Assembly: GCA_018652685.1 (NCBI GenBank)
Contig: JABIBQ010000078.1
Coordinates: 1 to 35,313 of the forward strand
Origin: Candidatus Bathyarchaeota archaeon
Lineage (GTDB): Archaea; Thermoproteota; Bathyarchaeia; TCS64
Direction: 5' to 3'
DNA: 35,313 bases
Shown: one piece after another, positions 34,031-35,313 of the stretch
Position numbering within the stretch: position 1 is the stretch's first letter
Layout: every line of letters starts with the position of its first letter
Notes under the pieces: model-generated
Database searches by the model: none
What the model was told of the DNA's origin: nothing
Seen by the model: the letters and a program-made list of their open reading frames with translations, nothing else
Program-made: the position numbers and the translations under genes

Positions 34031-34771
34031 TTAAGCCCCGGCGGCCCACTCTATCATGTTCTTCCAGAGCAAGCCGTAGCCGTCCCATTCGGCGAACTCC
34101 TGTGGGCACCAGTGTGGCCCGATATCAGTTGTGTATGCCACACTCCTGCCCTTCCCGTAGCTTCCAACCACAAGCAGGGGATCGTCATCAACTATCGCCA
34201 GTGTCTGCGCCATTTCCTTGGGCTTTACCAGCTGGTAACCCAGCAGGTGAGGCCATTCATCCGGCAAGTTCACGGTTATCGGATGTTCCTTGGATTTTCT
34301 GGGCTTGACCCCCTCGGGTCTCTCACAGCGATCATCAGAGGCCATCATCTTCACGGGTAATACCTCGGCTATGGGCGTCCTCTGGTACATGGCCGCGCCG
34401 TTGATCCCCTGGAAGCTCATATAGCCCCCGGCCATGATGAGCCCGCCTCCTTTTTTGACGTACTCCATGATGGTTTTTAGCCTGTTGGACGTCCGCTCCC
34501 CGTGGAGCCATGTCTTGGGATGGAGAAGGAAGCTGTCCGCCCCGATGTCGCTGAGGATGATGACATCATAGTCGAGCTCCTCTACAGTGAACGGGAAATC
34601 GTTCGCCGCTTCATGGGCGGGCATGTGAGTCAACTCGATCCCGTGTTTATCCATCGCTTGGCTGAACCACTTGAGCCCCGTCTCGTAGACCCCGCTCACG
34701 AAGTGGTTGAAACCCTTGTAGTGGGTGCTGATGCTGACCCAGCTCTCGCCCACCAGTAACACTCGCGTCAT
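34031..34771 (-). CDS. Class I glutamine amidotransferase-like protein (DUF1355 type)
   Basis: A 246-residue single-domain alpha/beta protein of the GATase1-like group. It has N-terminal RVLLVGESWVSISTHYKGF, YDVIILSDIGADSFLLHP, the central VKKGGGLIMAGGYMSFQGI and the C-terminal YGKGRSVAYTTDIGPHWCP. No GATase nucleophile elbow with Cys is evident at the usual place after the third strand (MAGGYMSF), so glutaminase activity is doubtful. Relatives are often found with sugar or cell-envelope enzymes, without firm function. It is convergent with gene E, with no spacer, and divergent from the RNase P RNA gene, 40 bp away. Confidence 0.8.
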   Translation of the reverse strand: MTRVLLVGESWVSISTHYKGFNHFVSGVYETGLKWFSQAMDKHGIELTHMPAHEAANDFPFTVEELDYDVIILSDIGADSFLLHPKTWLHGERTSNRLKTIMEYVKKGGGLIMAGGYMSFQGINGAAMYQRTPIAEVLPVKMMASDDRCERPEGVKPRKSKEHPITVNLPDEWPHLLGYQLVKPKEMAQTLAIVDDDPLLVVGSYGKGRSVAYTTDIGPHWCPQEFAEWDGYGLLWKNMIEWAAGA

Positions 34772-34811
34772 GGCGTTGATGATGATTCACGGCTTTTCAG
34801 GGCTTTGATTC

Positions 34812-35132
34812 GCTGGGTTTATCTGGGGGTTTGCCTCGTAACTTGAGTGGTGAGCTGGGGAGCAGCTTTCGGGCGCAAGTCTGAGGAAACTCCATCCACC
34901 GTGCAGGACTGCGATGACGTGAGTCATAGGGGGAGACCTCTGGCAACGGACAGAAACGATACCTCCCGCGGCATGCGATGATTCCTTGGAGGATGAGGTC
35001 GCCGCGGGCCTGGGTGAGACGACTGACCCGCAGGGTGCAAGGGCGAATAGGCGTCTATACCCGCCTGCAAGGGGACGCGGGTAGCCTGCATAGCTAAATG
35101 CTGCATAATACAGGAGATGGGTTACACCCAGC
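34812..35132 (+). ncRNA. rnpB: RNase P RNA
   Basis: The catalytic RNA of RNase P, which trims tRNA 5' leaders. Ends are set by helix P1: GCTGGGT (34812-34818) pairs exactly with ACCCAGC (35126-35132). Conserved region I, GAGGAAACTCC (34884-34893), starts helix P4: AAC-T-CCATC (34888-34896) pairs with GATGGGTT (35116-35123), leaving a single bulged T just as in known RNase P RNAs. CAACGGACAGAAACGATACC (near 34942) matches conserved region II, and CAGGGTGCAAGGGCGAATAG (near 35032) region III/IV. The length, about 320 nt, is normal for archaea. No clear TATA box is seen in the 40-bp gap to the divergent upstream gene. Confidence 0.93.
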
Positions 35133-35162
35133 ACACCATCTTTCATCCTCGCTATATTGAGT

Positions 35163-35198
35163 GGTTTGATACAGATTGACTAAATTTAGTCTCAAACC
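35163..35198. repeat. Nested inverted repeats downstream of RNase P RNA
   Basis: A perfect 14-bp palindrome, GACTAAATTTAGTC (35178-35191), is flanked by GGTTTGA (35163-35169) and TCAAACC (35192-35198), which also pair. The whole can fold as a 14-bp stem with an 8-nt bulge. It could terminate or process the RNase P transcript, or be an operator for the gene starting further right. Confidence 0.5.
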
Positions 35199-35244
35199 TT
35201 GCGCGCGTTTTGTACTAATAACAGAGGCTTTAGAGGATATAATT

Positions 35245-35255
35245 GGTATAAAAAG
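35245..35255 (+). promoter_or_regulatory. Strong TATA box before the right edge
   Basis: GGTATAAAAAG is one of the clearest TATA elements in the window. Initiation would be expected near 35275, just before an ATG at 35285. Confidence 0.55.
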
Positions 35256-35284
35256 ATCATTCAGATAACAACTGAGTATATTTT

Positions 35285-35313
35285 ATGTATCAATTAAGCC
35301 CATTTTCAGCCAC
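35285..35313 (+). CDS. Possible first codons of the next gene
   Basis: An ATG (MYQLSPFSA) is about 30 nt downstream of the TATA box and open to the window edge. Only nine codons are visible, so the product cannot be named and the call rests on promoter spacing. Confidence 0.25.

Noticed and set aside
34787-35146. 119-codon minus-strand frame
   Set aside because: It is antisense to the RNase P RNA, whose P1 and P4 pairings explain this sequence.

Overview
The window is a gene-dense archaeal chromosome segment of moderate GC. The archaeal assignment rests on several signals. There is an RNase P RNA gene with a bulged P4 helix. Both tRNA genes encode their own CCA. TATA-like boxes lie about 25 nt upstream of leaderless starts. 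The gene set includes archaeal-type phosphoglycerate kinase, PyrI, an iron-sulfur XPD/Rad3-type helicase and membrane-bound winged-helix proteins. The lineage cannot be fixed from sequence reading alone; an uncultured group such as Asgard or a relative is possible but not shown. Layout: 1-3.9 kb has the end of a class III CoA-transferase, a B3/B4-domain protein, a membrane-anchored winged-helix protein and a secreted Asp/Lys-rich protein. 3.9-11.7 kb is mostly minus strand: a YtcJ-like amidohydrolase, a small membrane protein, tRNA-Cys, tRNA-Pro, pgk, an aspartoacylase-like protein, two tandem creatinase/M24-like proteins that have lost metal ligands, and a VOC protein. 11.7-12.5 kb has a peroxiredoxin and a small gene split by a frameshift. 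12.5-17.0 kb is a minus-strand redox operon: class I flavin disulfide reductase, PrxQ-type peroxiredoxin, nitroreductase and a thioredoxin-fold DUF255 protein. 17.0-19.5 kb holds a PyrI-PyrE fusion and a TPR protein. 19.5-25.4 kb has an SppA-like protease with an extra C-terminal domain, an M20 peptidase, an XPD-like helicase with an N-terminal zinc ribbon, and an isolated LivH-type permease. The most unusual part is 25.6-34.0 kb, five tightly packed genes that look like a membrane-linked cytoskeletal system. Gene A is a signal-peptide protein with one membrane helix and a cytoplasmic coiled coil. Gene B is an 889-residue tubulin/FtsZ-superfamily GTPase with intact nucleotide-binding and catalytic-loop motifs and a roughly 400-residue helical insertion. 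Gene C is a second FtsZ-fold protein that has lost both its GTP-binding glycines and its catalytic aspartates. Gene D is an 888-residue polytopic membrane protein with a long helical cytoplasmic tail. Gene E has a PH-like N-terminus followed by a helical region. Stop and start codons overlap or nearly touch at each junction. The arrangement suggests an active filament former, an inactive partner and three membrane or adaptor proteins, so a membrane-remodelling or division-like role is inferred. Downstream are a class I glutamine-amidotransferase-like protein and, at the right edge, the RNase P RNA gene, a palindromic element, and a strong TATA box before what may be the next gene.
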